Positions 1-9,347 of a DNA stretch of 64,000 nt are shown piece after piece. The stretch's first letter is position 1. Each line of letters begins with the position of its first letter. The notes below the pieces were generated by a model. That model had not been told where the DNA came from, did no database searches, and saw only the letters and a program-made list of their open reading frames with translations. Origin of the DNA: Streptomyces coelicoflavus (lineage in GTDB: Bacteria; Actinomycetota; Actinomycetes; Streptomycetales; Streptomycetaceae). Both the position numbers and the translations under genes were made by a program. The stretch lies in contig NZ_BEWB01000003.1 of the NCBI RefSeq assembly GCF_003112555.1, positions 62,001-126,000 of the forward strand. The letters are read 5' to 3'.

Positions 1-583
1 CGTTGACCAGCGGGTTGCCCTGGTAGCAGGCGTCGAAGACGACCTCGCCGCCGATGTTGGGCAGGCCCAGGCAGTTGCCGTAGCCGCCGATGCCGGCGAC
101 GACGCCCGGGAGGACGCGCTTGGTGTCCGGGTGGTCCGCCGCACCGAAACGGAGCGGGTCCACGACAGCCACCGGCCGCGCGCCCATCGCGATGATGTCG
201 CGGACGATGCCGCCGACGCCCGTGGCCGCGCCCTGGTAGGGCTCGACGTAGGACGGGTGGTTGTGCGACTCGACCTTGAAGGTGACCGCGTAGCCCTGGC
301 CGACGTCGACCACACCGGCGTTCTCGCCGATGCCGACGAGCATCGCGTCGGACTGGGGGGCCTTCTCGCCGAACTGGCGCAGGTGGACCTTGCTGCTCTT
401 GTACGAGCAGTGCTCGGACCACATGACGGAGTACATGGCCAGCTCCGCCCCGGTGGGGCGGCGGCCGAGGATCTCGACGACCCTCTCGTACTCGTCCTTC
501 TTCAGGCCCAGCTCGGCCCAGGGCAGCTCGACGTCGGGGGTCGCGGTCGCGTGCTCGACCGTGTCCAGAGGCGTCCGGCTCAT
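1..583 (-). CDS. purL: Phosphoribosylformylglycinamidine synthase II, N-terminal part (runs off the window)
   Basis: PurL is the ATP-dependent synthetase subunit that turns FGAR plus PurQ-supplied ammonia into FGAM in purine synthesis. About 194 N-terminal residues are visible and read as a standard small-type PurL, with the segments [16 protein letters not shown] and VESHNHPS that carry active-site histidines of this family. The ATG start at 583-581 overlaps the purQ stop in an ATGA four-base overlap, so the two are almost certainly translationally coupled. The C-terminal three quarters lie beyond base 1. Identification is secure from sequence and from the purS-purQ-purL order. Confidence 0.97.
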   Translation of the reverse strand, partial: MSRTPLDTVEHATATPDVELPWAELGLKKDEYERVVEILGRRPTGAELAMYSVMWSEHCSYKSSKVHLRQFGEKAPQSDAMLVGIGENAGVVDVGQGYAVTFKVESHNHPSYVEPYQGAATGVGGIVRDIIAMGARPVAVVDPLRFGAADHPDTKRVLPGVVAGIGGYGNCLGLPNIGGEVVFDACYQGNPLVN

Positions 584-1260
584 GCGTTGACCAGCTTCTT
601 GAGGATCGAGGTGAAGAACGGCAGGCCGTCGGTACGGCCCGTACCGATCAGCGACTCGACGGCGTGCTCGGGGTGCGGCATGAGGCCGACGACGTTCCCG
701 GCGGCGTTGGTGATGCCGGCGATGTCGTTGAGCGAGCCGTTGGGGTTCACGTCCAGGTAGCGGAAGGCGACGCGGCCCTCGGCCTCCAGCTCGTCCAGCG
801 TGCGCCGGTCGGCGACGTAGCGGCCGTCCATGTTCTTCAGCGGGATGTGGATCTCCTGGCCGGCGGTGTAGTCGCTGGTCCAGGAGGTGTCCGCGTTCTC
901 CACCCGCAGCTTCTGGTCGCGGCAGATGAAGTGCAGGTGGTCGTTGCCCAGCATGCCGCCGGGCAGCAGGTGCGCCTCGGTGAGGATCTGGAAGCCGTTG
1001 CAGATGCCCAGCACCGGCAGGCCGGCCTTCGCCTGCTCGATGACGGTGTCCATCACCGGCGAGAAGCGGGCGATGGCACCGGCGCGCAGATAATCGCCGT
1101 ACGAGAAACCGCCGCACAGCACCACGGCGTCGACCTGCTTGAGGTCCTTGTCCTTGTGCCAGAGAGCGACGGGCTCGGCGCCGGCCACGCGGATGGCGCG
1201 CTGCGTGTCCCGGTCGTCGAGGCTGCCGGGGAAAGTGACGACGCCAATACGAGCGGTCAC
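580..1260 (-). CDS. purQ: Phosphoribosylformylglycinamidine synthase I (glutaminase subunit)
   Basis: A 226-residue class I glutamine amidotransferase that releases ammonia for PurL in FGAM synthesis. The nucleophile motif [10 protein letters not shown] (Cys near residue 87) and the C-terminal MPHPEHAVE carrying the His-Glu pair are both intact, and the length is usual for the family. The start is GTG at 1260-1258, overlapping the purS stop as GTGA; its own stop overlaps the purL ATG. This two-way overlap fits the known PurS-PurQ-PurL complex, which needs matched subunit amounts. Confidence 0.97.
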   Translation of the reverse strand: MTARIGVVTFPGSLDDRDTQRAIRVAGAEPVALWHKDKDLKQVDAVVLCGGFSYGDYLRAGAIARFSPVMDTVIEQAKAGLPVLGICNGFQILTEAHLLPGGMLGNDHLHFICRDQKLRVENADTSWTSDYTAGQEIHIPLKNMDGRYVADRRTLDELEAEGRVAFRYLDVNPNGSLNDIAGITNAAGNVVGLMPHPEHAVESLIGTGRTDGLPFFTSILKKLVNA

Positions 1261-1529
1261 TTCGCGGCCCCCGCGACTACGTCTTCGGACTCGACCTTGA
1301 CGGTGAAGTCCTCGATCACGGTGTTGGCGAGGAAGGATTCCGCAAGATCATGGATGCGGGCGAGGGCGGCGTCGTCGACCGGCCCGTCCACTTCCAGTTC
1401 GAATCGCTTTCCCTGACGGACGTCCGAGATCCCTTCGAAACCCAGTCGCGGCAGTGCGCGCTGCACCGCCTGGCCCTGGGGGTCGAGGATCTCCGGCTTG
1501 AGCATGACGTCGACTACGACGCGTGCCAC
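1257..1529 (-). CDS. purS: Phosphoribosylformylglycinamidine synthase subunit PurS
   Basis: PurS is the small structural subunit that bridges PurQ and PurL in Gram-positive-type FGAM synthase. The 90-residue protein begins [19 protein letters not shown], typical of the family. I place the start at GTG 1529-1527 because GGGAG lies five bases upstream; another GTG at 1535 would add two residues (MP). It is the first gene of the visible purSQL operon, so the operon promoter should lie in the 1530-1879 gap shared divergently with the lsr2-type gene. Confidence 0.95.
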   Translation of the reverse strand: MARVVVDVMLKPEILDPQGQAVQRALPRLGFEGISDVRQGKRFELEVDGPVDDAALARIHDLAESFLANTVIEDFTVKVESEDVVAGAAK

Positions 1530-1879
1530 TGGCACTCCCGGTGTGTGGTGCTGAGCAGGTTCCTTCAGACTACCCGTACAAAATTTCTACGCGCGTAGCC
1601 TTGGAGGAAACTACGTGACCCCAGTCACGATTCGGCATCGGGAGGGGGCGGTCACGAAAAGCTTCGGGAAAGATCCCGGATCGGGCGCGGACACCTATTG
1701 CGCGAGGGACACGCGGGCAGATTTAGTCGGTCTTCCCATTGCAATGCCGGGCACTGTACAAATGAAATGTCATTAGCCGATACTTTGCCCAATTACAGGC
1801 GAACAGTCGGCATCATCGCGGCGTCTTGGCACGTTCGGGCACGTCATCGCGGAGATGCCGCACGAAGGGACCGATATTC
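1530..1879. promoter_or_regulatory. Divergent intergenic region, purS / lsr2-type gene
   Basis: About 350 bases separate two divergent genes, so both promoters must lie here. Part of the stretch (about 1565-1620 and 1740-1800) is noticeably AT-richer than its surroundings, as expected for promoters, and AAGGGA at 1864-1869 is a plausible ribosome site for the lsr2-type gene. I found no PurR-type palindrome, riboswitch or terminator that I could support. Confidence 0.5.
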
Positions 1880-2197
1880 GTGGCGCAGCGTGTCGTGGTC
1901 ACTCTCTTTGACGACATCGACGGCTCGGAAGCGGCGGAGACGATCGCCTTCGGAGTCGACGGCCGGATGTACGAGATCGACCTGAACGAAGCCAATGCCC
2001 GGAAACTGCGCAAGGCACTCGAGCCGTACGTCTCGGCCGGCCGCAAGCGCTCCCGGTCCGGCAAGGCCTACCGGCAGACGGAGGTCGCCCCCGACCCGGC
2101 GGCGGTCCGCGCCTGGGCCCAGGCGAACAAGATGGACGTCCCCGCGCGGGGCCGGATCCCGAAGAAGGTGTACGAGGCGTTCGCCGAGGCGCGGTGA
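1880..2197 (+). CDS. Lsr2-family nucleoid-associated protein
   Basis: A 105-residue Lsr2-type DNA-bridging protein, the actinobacterial counterpart of H-NS, which binds AT-rich DNA and silences foreign genes. The N-terminal dimerisation segment begins AQRVVVTLFDDIDG; the C-terminal DNA-binding domain ends with ARGRIPKKVYEAF, whose RGR is the AT-hook-like minor-groove contact. The GTG start at 1880 is chosen because homologues begin there; an in-frame ATG at 1826 would add an unrelated tail. Streptomyces carry two Lsr2 paralogues, and the position next to purS matches the shorter one (called LsrL in S. coelicolor). It could act on AT-richer islands such as the 27.7-30 kb cargo in this window (inference). 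Confidence 0.93.
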   Translation: MAQRVVVTLFDDIDGSEAAETIAFGVDGRMYEIDLNEANARKLRKALEPYVSAGRKRSRSGKAYRQTEVAPDPAAVRAWAQANKMDVPARGRIPKKVYEAFAEAR

Positions 2198-2349
2198 GCC
2201 GCGCGTCCCGTGAGCCGGCGTCCGGCGGGAGCGGCCGACGGCCGCTCAGCCGCCCCTCGCGGCAACCGACTTGCGCGGCACCCCGGGTGATCAGCTAAAG
2301 TCTGGAGCACGCCGAGGGGCGAGGCCGAAAGGCCCAGCTCACGGAACAT

Positions 2350-2421
2350 GCGGGTGTAGTTCAGTAGTAGAACATCCCCCTTCCAGGGGGAAGGCGCAGT
2401 GTGCAATTCCTGTCACCCGCT
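2350..2421 (+). tRNA. tRNA-Gly (TCC)
   Basis: A 72-base cloverleaf: acceptor GCGGGTG pairs with CACCCGC at 2414-2420, and the anticodon loop CTTCCAG carries TCC. The T-arm is GCAATTCCTGT-like. No CCA is encoded. Confidence 0.93.
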
Positions 2422-2501
2422 CTGCATCGTCGTACCGGCCACTCGATTGGATCAGGTAGGCTGGTGCTCGCACCGATCGGTGAAGGCCGGTCGGGGGCAA
2501 T

Positions 2502-2574
2502 GCGGACGTAGCTCAGTTGGTAGAGCGCAACCTTGCCAAGGTTGAGGTCGCGAGTTCGAGCCTCGTCGTCCGCT
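2502..2574 (+). tRNA. tRNA-Gly (GCC)
   Basis: A 73-base cloverleaf: acceptor GCGGACG pairs with CGTCCGC at 2567-2573, anticodon loop CTTGCCAAG carries GCC, and the T-loop GTTCGAGCC is standard. No CCA is encoded. It is nearly identical to the tRNA-Gly at 6459, apart from compensated acceptor and T-stem changes. Confidence 0.96.
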
Positions 2575-2582
2575 CGGGAATC

Positions 2583-2613
2583 AGACCCCGGTCCTCCAGG
2601 ACCGGGGTCTTTT
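2583..2613 (+). terminator. Intrinsic terminator after tRNA-Gly
   Basis: AGACCCCGGTCCT and AGGACCGGGGTCT form a near-perfect hairpin followed by TTTT. It ends the tRNA transcript before the ABC transporter operon. Confidence 0.88.
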
Positions 2614-2714
2614 CGTGCGCCCGGAGCCGGTGCCGGCCCGCCCCTGACATTTGTCATGCCGGGCGATGACGGGCCGCACTGTCGTCGGGCCCCGCGCGCC
2701 GGAATGCTCGAAGC

Positions 2715-3686
2715 ATGCAAACCAACGGACACGAACACGTGATTGAGGTCACCGGCCTCCGGCGTGTGTACGGGGGCGGGTTCGAGGCCGTGCGCGGGAT
2801 CGACTTCTCCGTGCGCCGCGGTGAGGTCTTCGCCCTGCTCGGCACCAACGGCGCCGGCAAGACGTCGACGGTCGAGCTGCTCGAAGGGCTCGCCGCCCCG
2901 GCCGGCGGACGCGTCCGCGTCCTCGGGCACGACCCGTACACCGAGCGGGCCGCCGTACGCCCCCGCACCGGAGTCATGCTCCAGGAGGGCGGTTTCCCCT
3001 CCGAGCTGACCGTCGCCGAGACGGCGCGGATGTGGGCGGGATGCGTGAGCGGCGCCCGGCCGCCCGCCGAGGTGCTGGCACTGGTCGGGCTCGGGGCCAA
3101 GACGGGCACCCGCGTCAAGCAGCTGTCCGGGGGCCAGCGGCGCCGCCTGGACCTGGCGCTCGCGCTGCTCGGCGACCCCGAGGTGCTCTTCCTCGACGAG
3201 CCCAGCACCGGACTGGACGCCGAAGGCCGCCGGGACACCTGGGAGTTGGTCGGCGCCCTGCGCGACCAGGGCACGACCGTGCTGCTGACCACGCACTACC
3301 TGGAGGAGGCCGAGCACCTCGCCGACCGGCTCGCGATCATGCACGAGGGCCGGATCGCCGCCACCGGCACCCCGGCCGAGGTGACCGCCGCACAGCCGTC
3401 CCGCATCTCCTTCGAACTGCCCGACGGCTACTTCGTGGGCGACCTGCCGCCGCTGGCCGGACTGGGCGTGGACGACCACGAGACCGACGGCCGGATCGTG
3501 AAGCTGCGCACCCGGGAGCTCCAACGGGCGGCCACCGGCCTGCTGGTGTGGGCCGGACAGGCCGGGGTGGAACTGCGCCGCCTCGACGTGCGCTCGGCGT
3601 CCCTGGAGGAGGCCTTCCTGAGCATCGCCAAGGAGGTGTCCGCGCAGGCGGCCGGCACCACGACCGAGAAGGAGTACGCGGCATGA
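2715..3686 (+). CDS. ABC transporter ATP-binding protein (drug/lipid exporter type)
   Basis: A 323-residue ATPase of the DRA/CcmA-like ABC-2 export family. Walker A GTNGAGKTS is near residue 45, signature LSGGQRRRL near 137, Walker B LFLDEPSTGLD near 157, and an H-loop histidine in TTHYLEEAEH. It ends with the usual C-terminal extension of ABC-2 ATPases. It overlaps the permease gene downstream by ATGA, and a sensor kinase and response regulator follow, so it is probably an exporter controlled by its own two-component system. The substrate cannot be told from sequence. Confidence 0.92.
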   Translation: MQTNGHEHVIEVTGLRRVYGGGFEAVRGIDFSVRRGEVFALLGTNGAGKTSTVELLEGLAAPAGGRVRVLGHDPYTERAAVRPRTGVMLQEGGFPSELTVAETARMWAGCVSGARPPAEVLALVGLGAKTGTRVKQLSGGQRRRLDLALALLGDPEVLFLDEPSTGLDAEGRRDTWELVGALRDQGTTVLLTTHYLEEAEHLADRLAIMHEGRIAATGTPAEVTAAQPSRISFELPDGYFVGDLPPLAGLGVDDHETDGRIVKLRTRELQRAATGLLVWAGQAGVELRRLDVRSASLEEAFLSIAKEVSAQAAGTTTEKEYAA

Positions 3687-4498
3687 GCGCCACGGACACA
3701 CCGGCCCGCGCCAAGCGCACCGCCGGGACCGCGACCACCACGCCGATGAGCCGCATGACCGCGCTCGCCCGCGCCGAGATGACCCTGCTGGGGCGGAACA
3801 AGGGCACCGTCTTCGCCTCGCTGTTCGTCCCGTTCGTGCTGCCGTTCAGCGTGCGGGCGGGGGCCGAGGAGATGGACCTCGCCGGGGCCGGACTGACCGT
3901 CGGCACCCTCGTGCTGCCCGCCGCGATCGGCTTCTCGCTGCTGTTCGCCGTCTACTCGGCCCTCGTCGGCGTCTTCGTCGTCCGGCGCGAGGAACTGGTC
4001 CTCAAGCGGCTGCGCACCGGCGAACTGCGGGACGTGGAGATCCTCGGCGGCTCCGCCCTGCCGGCCGTACTCAGCGGGCTCGTGCAGTCCCTGCTGCTCG
4101 CGGTGGGCTGCGCCGTCCTGCTCGACCTGTCCGCGCCGTCGGCGCCCCACCTGGCCGTCGTCGGCCTGCTGCTGGGCCTGGTGCTGTGCGCCGCGCTCGC
4201 GGCGGTCACCGCGAGCTTCACCAGGACCGGTGAGAGCGCGCAGGTCACGCCGCTGCCGATCATGTTCGTCTCGATGGCCGGCTCCGGCCTGTTCTTCCCG
4301 CTGGACCTGCTGCCCGACCGGCTGGCCTCCGTGTGCGAATTGCTTCCGCTGACGCCCGTGATCACCCTGGTGCGCGGCGGCTGGACCGGCGACCTGTCGG
4401 CGGCCGAGGCGCTGGGCGCGGTGGCGACGGCGGTGGCCTGGACCGTGCTCGCGGTGTTTGCTGTACGGCGATGGTTCCGCTGGGAGCCACGGCACTGA
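3683..4498 (+). CDS. ABC-2 type transporter permease
   Basis: A 271-residue membrane protein. After a basic cytoplasmic N-terminus it shows about six hydrophobic segments (for example GTLVLPAAIGFSLLFAVYSA and LAVVGLLLGLVLCAALAAVT) with the conserved late segment LFFPLDLLPDRLASVCELLPLTP typical of ABC-2 permeases. The ATG at 3683 overlaps the ATPase stop by four bases, which sets the start. It forms the membrane half of the exporter with the preceding ATPase. Confidence 0.92.
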   Translation: MSATDTPARAKRTAGTATTTPMSRMTALARAEMTLLGRNKGTVFASLFVPFVLPFSVRAGAEEMDLAGAGLTVGTLVLPAAIGFSLLFAVYSALVGVFVVRREELVLKRLRTGELRDVEILGGSALPAVLSGLVQSLLLAVGCAVLLDLSAPSAPHLAVVGLLLGLVLCAALAAVTASFTRTGESAQVTPLPIMFVSMAGSGLFFPLDLLPDRLASVCELLPLTPVITLVRGGWTGDLSAAEALGAVATAVAWTVLAVFAVRRWFRWEPRH

Positions 4499-4545
4499 CG
4501 TACGAGACGCAAGAGGCGTACGAGGCGAGCGGGAGTGGCGGACGG

Positions 4546-5790
4546 ATGCGCAGGCCGGGCGGATGGTGGCGGGTCAAGAGCACGCCGGAGAAGGTCGAGA
4601 CGTACACGCGGTGGTCGTTCCACTTGTTCGGGGTCATCGAGGTCTTCGCGCTGGGAGTGACCGCCTACGGCCGGACCGGCGCCGGACTCGCGACCGCGCT
4701 GTTCCTGCTGGTCACCGCGCACGCCGCCGTCTCCATGCTGGTCTCGTCCCGGGCGCTGGACTGGACGCTCGGCCGGCGCCCGCAGCCGGTGCGGCTGATG
4801 TGGACGCTCGTCGTCGTCAGCGCCGTGGTCTCGGCCACCGCGGTCGTGATCGCGGAGCGCGGTCCGGCCGGCGAGGTGGAGACGGCGGCGGGCTCGGTCT
4901 ACGGCGGCGTCCTGTGCTTCGCCGCCGGTGTGATCACGCTCGGGGTGAGCGGCAGGCGGCGGATGGTCGCCGTCGTCGGCGGCTTCGCGGTGGGCGCGGG
5001 GCTGCTGACGTTCCCGCTGGAGATGCCTCTGCTCGCGTCGTTCGTGCTGGCCGGCCTGGTGATGGTGACCGGCGGGTTCCTCGCCATCACCTCGATCTTC
5101 TCCCTCTGGCTGCTCAACGCGGTCTACGCGCTCGACGAGGCCAGGGAGACCCGGGCCAGGCTCGCGGTCGCCGAGGAGCGGCTGCGGTTCGGCCGGGACC
5201 TGCACGACGTGATGGGGCGGAACCTCGCGGTGATCGCGCTCAAGAGCGAGCTGGCCGTCCAGCTCTCCCGGCGCGGCAGGCCCGAGGCGGTGGAGCAGAT
5301 GATCGAGGTGCAGCGCATCGCCCAGGAGTCGCAGCGCGAGGTCCGGGACGTCGTGCGCGGCTACCGGGAGGCCGCCCTGGAGGTGGAACTGGCCGGCGCC
5401 CGGGGTGTGCTCTCGGCGGCGGGCATCGTCGCGGAGATCGACGGCGAGACGGCCGGGCTGCCCCCCGAGGTGCAGTCGGCGCTCGGCTGGGTGGTGCGGG
5501 AGGCGACCACGAACGTGCTGCGGCACGGGGACGCGAAGAAGGTCGCGGTGACGGTGCGGATGTCGGAAGGGCGTGTAGTGCTGACGGTGGAGAACGACGG
5601 CGTGGCGGAGACGACGGGGGACGGCCCCCCGACGGGTTCGGGCGGCTCCGGGCTCTCGGGGCTGCGCGAGCGGCTCTCCGCGGTGGCCGGGACCCTGGAG
5701 GCGGGGCCCGTCGGCAGGGGTGTCTTCCGGCTGACGGCCGAGGTGCCGCTGCCGGCCGCCGCCGGGTCCGCGCTGGAGGCCGCGTCGTGA
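4546..5790 (+). CDS. Sensor histidine kinase, NarL/DesK type
   Basis: A 414-residue membrane kinase. About five to six N-terminal transmembrane segments (residues 25-200) are followed by a HisKA_3 dimerisation domain with phospho-acceptor His in GRDLHDVMGRNLAVIALKSE, then an HATPase domain with N-box REATTNVLRHGDAK and G-box SGLSGLRERL. I chose ATG 4546, with GGGAG upstream; ATG 4471 would add 25 residues and overlap little with the permease. Its stop overlaps the response regulator GTG (GTGA). It probably senses membrane stress or the transporter substrate. Confidence 0.9.
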   Translation: MRRPGGWWRVKSTPEKVETYTRWSFHLFGVIEVFALGVTAYGRTGAGLATALFLLVTAHAAVSMLVSSRALDWTLGRRPQPVRLMWTLVVVSAVVSATAVVIAERGPAGEVETAAGSVYGGVLCFAAGVITLGVSGRRRMVAVVGGFAVGAGLLTFPLEMPLLASFVLAGLVMVTGGFLAITSIFSLWLLNAVYALDEARETRARLAVAEERLRFGRDLHDVMGRNLAVIALKSELAVQLSRRGRPEAVEQMIEVQRIAQESQREVRDVVRGYREAALEVELAGARGVLSAAGIVAEIDGETAGLPPEVQSALGWVVREATTNVLRHGDAKKVAVTVRMSEGRVVLTVENDGVAETTGDGPPTGSGGSGLSGLRERLSAVAGTLEAGPVGRGVFRLTAEVPLPAAAGSALEAAS

Positions 5791-6401
5791 CGACCACCGT
5801 CCGCGTCCTGCTCGCCGACGACGAGCACCTCATCCGCGGGGCCCTGGCGGCCCTGCTGGCCCTCGAGGACGACCTGGTCGTCGTCGCCGAGGCGGCCACC
5901 GGACCGGAGGCGCTGGCGATGGCGCGGGCGCACGCCCCGGACGTCGCCGTGCTGGACCTCCAGATGCCCGGCGCCGACGGTGTGAAGGTCGCCACATCGC
6001 TGCGGGCCGAGCTGCCCGGCTGCAAGGTGCTGATCGTGACCAGTCACGGGCGGCCCGGACATCTGAAGCGGGCACTCGCGGCGGGGGTGCGGGGGTTCGT
6101 CCCCAAGACGGTCAGCGCCCAGCGGCTCGCCGAGCTGATCCGCACGGTGCACGCCGGAAACCGTTACGTCGACCCCGAGTTGGCCGCCGACGCGATCTCC
6201 GCCGGGGACTCACCGCTGACCGTGCGCGAGGCCGAGGTCCTGGAGCACGCCGCCGACGGGGCGCCGGTCGCGGAGATCGCCGAGCGCGCCGCGCTCGCCG
6301 AGGGAACCGTGCGGAACTACCTGTCGTCGGCCGCGAGCAAGCTCGGGGCGGAGAACCGGCACGCGGCGGTGCGTCTCGCGAGGGAGCGCGGTTGGGTATA
6401 G
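5787..6401 (+). CDS. Response regulator, NarL/FixJ family
   Basis: A 204-residue two-domain regulator. The receiver begins VRVLLADDEHLIRG with the phosphorylated Asp in VAVLDLQMPG (near residue 54), Thr in LIVTSHGR and Lys in FVPKTV. The C-terminal LuxR-type helix-turn-helix is PLTVREAEVLEHAADG...EGTVRNYLSSAASKLG. It is translationally coupled to the kinase by a GTGA overlap and is the last gene of the ABC/two-component operon, whose exporter genes are its most likely target. Confidence 0.93.
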   Translation: MTTTVRVLLADDEHLIRGALAALLALEDDLVVVAEAATGPEALAMARAHAPDVAVLDLQMPGADGVKVATSLRAELPGCKVLIVTSHGRPGHLKRALAAGVRGFVPKTVSAQRLAELIRTVHAGNRYVDPELAADAISAGDSPLTVREAEVLEHAADGAPVAEIAERAALAEGTVRNYLSSAASKLGAENRHAAVRLARERGWV

Positions 6402-6458
6402 TGGCTCTCGCGCCACGGCGAAGTCCGCGACGAAAGTCCACGACGAAGCCCGCACAGT

Positions 6459-6531
6459 GCGAACGTAGCTCAGTTGGTAGAGCGCAACCTTGCCAAGGTT
6501 GAGGTCGCGAGTTCGAACCTCGTCGTTCGCT
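6459..6531 (+). tRNA. tRNA-Gly (GCC)
   Basis: A 73-base cloverleaf: acceptor GCGAACG pairs with CGTTCGC at 6524-6530, anticodon GCC in CTTGCCAAG. It is a second copy of the gene at 2502 with compensated acceptor changes. No CCA is encoded. Confidence 0.96.
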
Positions 6532-6539
6532 CCAGACGA

Positions 6540-6571
6540 GAAGCCCCCGGTTTTCGGCCGGGGGCTTCTTC
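6540..6571 (+). terminator. Terminator after tRNA-Gly / between convergent purC
   Basis: The hairpin GAAGCCCCCGG/CCGGGGGCTTC with a short TTTT-containing loop lies between the tRNA and the convergent purC end, so it could serve both strands. Confidence 0.85.
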
Positions 6572-6589
6572 GTGTGCGGCCTTCCGCCG

Positions 6590-7489
6590 CTACGACCAGC
6601 TCTGGCCGGTCAGCAGCTCGTACGCCTCCACGTACTTGGCGCGGGTGGCGTCCACGACCTGCCGCGGCAGCGGCGGCGGGGGCTGCTCGCTCTTGCGGTC
6701 CCAGCCGGACTCGGCCGAGGTCAGCCAGTCCCGCACGAACTGCTTGTCGTACGACGGCTGCGCGCGGCCCGGCTGCCAACGGTCGGCCGGCCAGAAGCGG
6801 GAGGAGTCCGGGGTGAGGACCTCGTCGGCGAGGACCAGGTCGTCCCCGTCGAAGCCGAACTCGAACTTGGTGTCCGCGAGGACGATGCCGCGCTCGCGGG
6901 CGATGTCCCGGGCGCGGGAGTAGACGGCGAGGGTGGCCTGGCGCAGGGCGGCGGCGGTGTCGGCGCCGACCTGGCGGGCGACCTCCTCGTAGGAGACGTT
7001 CTCGTCGTGCTCGCCGACCTCGGCCTTGGTGGCCGGGGTGAAGATCGGGGCGGGCAGCTCCGAGCCGTCGACCAGGCCCTCGGGGAGGGCGAGGCCGCAG
7101 ACGGTGCGGGTCTGGTCGTACTCCACCAGGCCGGAGCCGGTGAGGTAGCCGCGGGCCACGCACTCCACGGGGACCATTCGCAGCGACTTGCAGACCAGGG
7201 CGCGGCCCTCCCAGTCGGCGGGGGCGCCGGGGGGCAGCTCGGTGCTCAGGACGTGGTTGGGGGCCAGGTCGGCGAGCTGCTCGAACCACCACAGGGAGAG
7301 CTGGGTGAGGACCCGGCCCTTGTCGGGGATCTCGGTCGGCAGCACCCAGTCGTAGGCGGAGATGCGGTCACTGGCGACCATCACGAGGTCGCCCGCCTCG
7401 TTCCGGTACAGCTCGCGCACCTTGCCGGTGTGCAGATGCACCAGGCCCGGAACCTGGATCGGCTCGGGCTTTTCAACGAATCCGGACAC
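6590..7489 (-). CDS. purC: Phosphoribosylaminoimidazole-succinocarboxamide synthase (SAICAR synthetase)
   Basis: A 299-residue PurC that joins CAIR and aspartate with ATP hydrolysis in purine synthesis. The N-terminal VHLHTGKVRELY loop, MVASDRISAYDWVLPTEIPDKG and the middle EYDQTRTVCG and VLADTKFEFGFD segments are diagnostic of the family. The start is GTG 7489-7487, preceded by GGGGAGGA; a longer open frame upstream has no homologous look. The gene is monocistronic here, apart from purSQL and purD, as is usual in Streptomyces. Confidence 0.97.
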   Translation of the reverse strand: MSGFVEKPEPIQVPGLVHLHTGKVRELYRNEAGDLVMVASDRISAYDWVLPTEIPDKGRVLTQLSLWWFEQLADLAPNHVLSTELPPGAPADWEGRALVCKSLRMVPVECVARGYLTGSGLVEYDQTRTVCGLALPEGLVDGSELPAPIFTPATKAEVGEHDENVSYEEVARQVGADTAAALRQATLAVYSRARDIARERGIVLADTKFEFGFDGDDLVLADEVLTPDSSRFWPADRWQPGRAQPSYDKQFVRDWLTSAESGWDRKSEQPPPPLPRQVVDATRAKYVEAYELLTGQSWS

Positions 7490-7608
7490 GGTTCCTCCCC
7501 GTGGTTCTGAACAATACGTCGATTGTCCCGTACGTCGCGGGGAGGGCGAGCGGCGGGGCGGTGGGGGCGCGCGGAGGGGCGGTGAGGGCGCGGGGCGGCC
7601 TGCGGGGC

Positions 7609-9096
7609 TCAGTCCCGTTTGCAGATGCGGTCCAGGAGGTTGGCGGTGGCGCGCTGGACGCGCGGGTCGACGTGGCCGGGGCGGTCCAGGGCCGGGGACC
7701 AGGCGAAGGTGCCGGACGCGAAGACCCAGGCGCCCGACGGAGCCCGGTACAGCGAGGTCTCCTGATGGCGCCGGACGCCGTCCACGTCGGCGTACGGGGA
7801 GTGGGCGAGCAGGACCCGTTCGTCGTGCTCGGGGAGGGCCGTGCGCGGGAAGTAGCGGTCGGCCTCGCCCGCCACCAGGTCCTCGATCTCGTCGCCCTCG
7901 TGCGCCCCGGTGGCCTCCCAGAGCCAGTGCCCGGCGTTGCGGACGATCATCGGGTGGGGTTCGGGGACGCGGCCGGCGTACTGGATGCCGAGCAGCTGCT
8001 GCTCGGGGCGGTCGATCTCCCGCCACAGCGCGGGCCGGCCGGGACCCTTGCGTTTACGGCAGGTCAGCAGGCGGTCGGGGGCACCGGAGGGGGAGGGGGC
8101 CAGCTCCACCTGCCAGTACATGGTGTTGGCGGACAGGAAGACCAGGGACGTGCCCTGCTCCCGGGCGAGTTCGGTGGTGCGGCGCATGGCGCTGGACCAG
8201 TACTCGTCGTGGCCCGGGAAGACCAGGCCCCGGTAGCGGGCCGGGTCGACGCGGCCGGAGTGCAGATCACGGGCGCCGGCGTAGGCGACGTCGTAGCCGT
8301 AGCGCTCGGCGAAGCGGATGAAGTCGTAGGCGTGGCCCACGTGGAGGGGGAGGCCGGCCCCGGCGAACGGGCGGTCGAAGGAGACGGTCGTCGCGGCGTC
8401 CGCCTCGCCGAGGAGCCGGCCCTCCTCGTCCCAGGCGTGGTAGAGGCTGGCGCCGGTGCGGCCGTCCTCGGGGTAGAGGTTGTACGCCTGCCAGGTGACG
8501 TCCGGCAGGAGGAGCAGCAGGTCGGCCGGGTGGTTGTCGCGGACCGTGAAGGGCACGTGGGAGCGGTAGCCGTCGGCGGTGGTGAGGACGGCCACGTACG
8601 CGCCGATGTTCCAGTACGAGGGGATCTGCAACCGCCAGGACAGCCACCAGTGGTGGCAGGAGACCGTGCGGTCGGCGGTGAGCGGCGGGGGCTGGACGAT
8701 GCCGGACAGGCGGGGGCTGGTGGTGATCTTGGCGGCGCCGTCACCGCCGTAGTGGCCGATGCGGTAGACGTCGACGCCGAACTCCTGCGGCGGGTCGACG
8801 GTGATGTGGAAGTCGATGGCCTCGCCGGGCGCAGCCGCTCCCGTCGCCGTGAAGCCCTTGATCTGGCGGCGGACGTCGTCGGCGGCGCGGGGGCCGCCAC
8901 CGGTGCCGGCTCCGGTGCGGGTACCGGTGCCGGAGCCGGTGCGTTCCTGGTCCGCGTACCAGGCGACCACCTGGCCGGTGTCGCCGAAGTACGTCTCACC
9001 ACCGCGCAGCCAGGGGACGGGTCCCTGTCCGAAAGGGTCCGTCACGGCGTGCGCGAGTGCTCCCGACTCCCAGCGGCGGATCTGCTCGGGCCCCAT
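7609..9096 (-). CDS. N,N-dimethylformamidase large-subunit-like protein
   Basis: A 495-residue cytoplasmic protein resembling the C-terminal domain of the DMF hydrolase beta subunit. It has a beta-sandwich-like N-terminal part (EAIDFHITVDPPQEFGVDVYRIGHYGG) followed by an alpha/beta domain with YDFIRFAERYGYDVAY, LVFPGHDEYWSSAMRR and FLSANTMYWQVEL, all conserved in this family. The start at ATG 9096 is fixed by GGGAGGGGGG seven bases upstream; the frame stays open far upstream only because of GC bias. The substrate in Streptomyces is unknown and there is no neighbouring small subunit. Confidence 0.8.
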   Translation of the reverse strand: MGPEQIRRWESGALAHAVTDPFGQGPVPWLRGGETYFGDTGQVVAWYADQERTGSGTGTRTGAGTGGGPRAADDVRRQIKGFTATGAAAPGEAIDFHITVDPPQEFGVDVYRIGHYGGDGAAKITTSPRLSGIVQPPPLTADRTVSCHHWWLSWRLQIPSYWNIGAYVAVLTTADGYRSHVPFTVRDNHPADLLLLLPDVTWQAYNLYPEDGRTGASLYHAWDEEGRLLGEADAATTVSFDRPFAGAGLPLHVGHAYDFIRFAERYGYDVAYAGARDLHSGRVDPARYRGLVFPGHDEYWSSAMRRTTELAREQGTSLVFLSANTMYWQVELAPSPSGAPDRLLTCRKRKGPGRPALWREIDRPEQQLLGIQYAGRVPEPHPMIVRNAGHWLWEATGAHEGDEIEDLVAGEADRYFPRTALPEHDERVLLAHSPYADVDGVRRHQETSLYRAPSGAWVFASGTFAWSPALDRPGHVDPRVQRATANLLDRICKRD

Positions 9097-9347
9097 GGGA
9101 CAGCCCCCCTCCCGTCGTGCCCCCGCGGTCGTGCGTATGACGAACGCCTTTGCCATGTGCGCGATCGGTCCCAGCACATCACATTTCGCACGCGGGCTGT
9201 CACTGTTCGTCGCGAAGTGGCCGAAAGTGGAATGGAAGAGTCCGATTCCTCCGGGCCTGCGGCTTGCGGTCAGTGGTCTGCGGTCAGCGGTCAGCGGTCC
9301 GTGGCCTGCGGTCTGCGGTGTGCGGGGCCAGGGGGACGGTGCGGGCG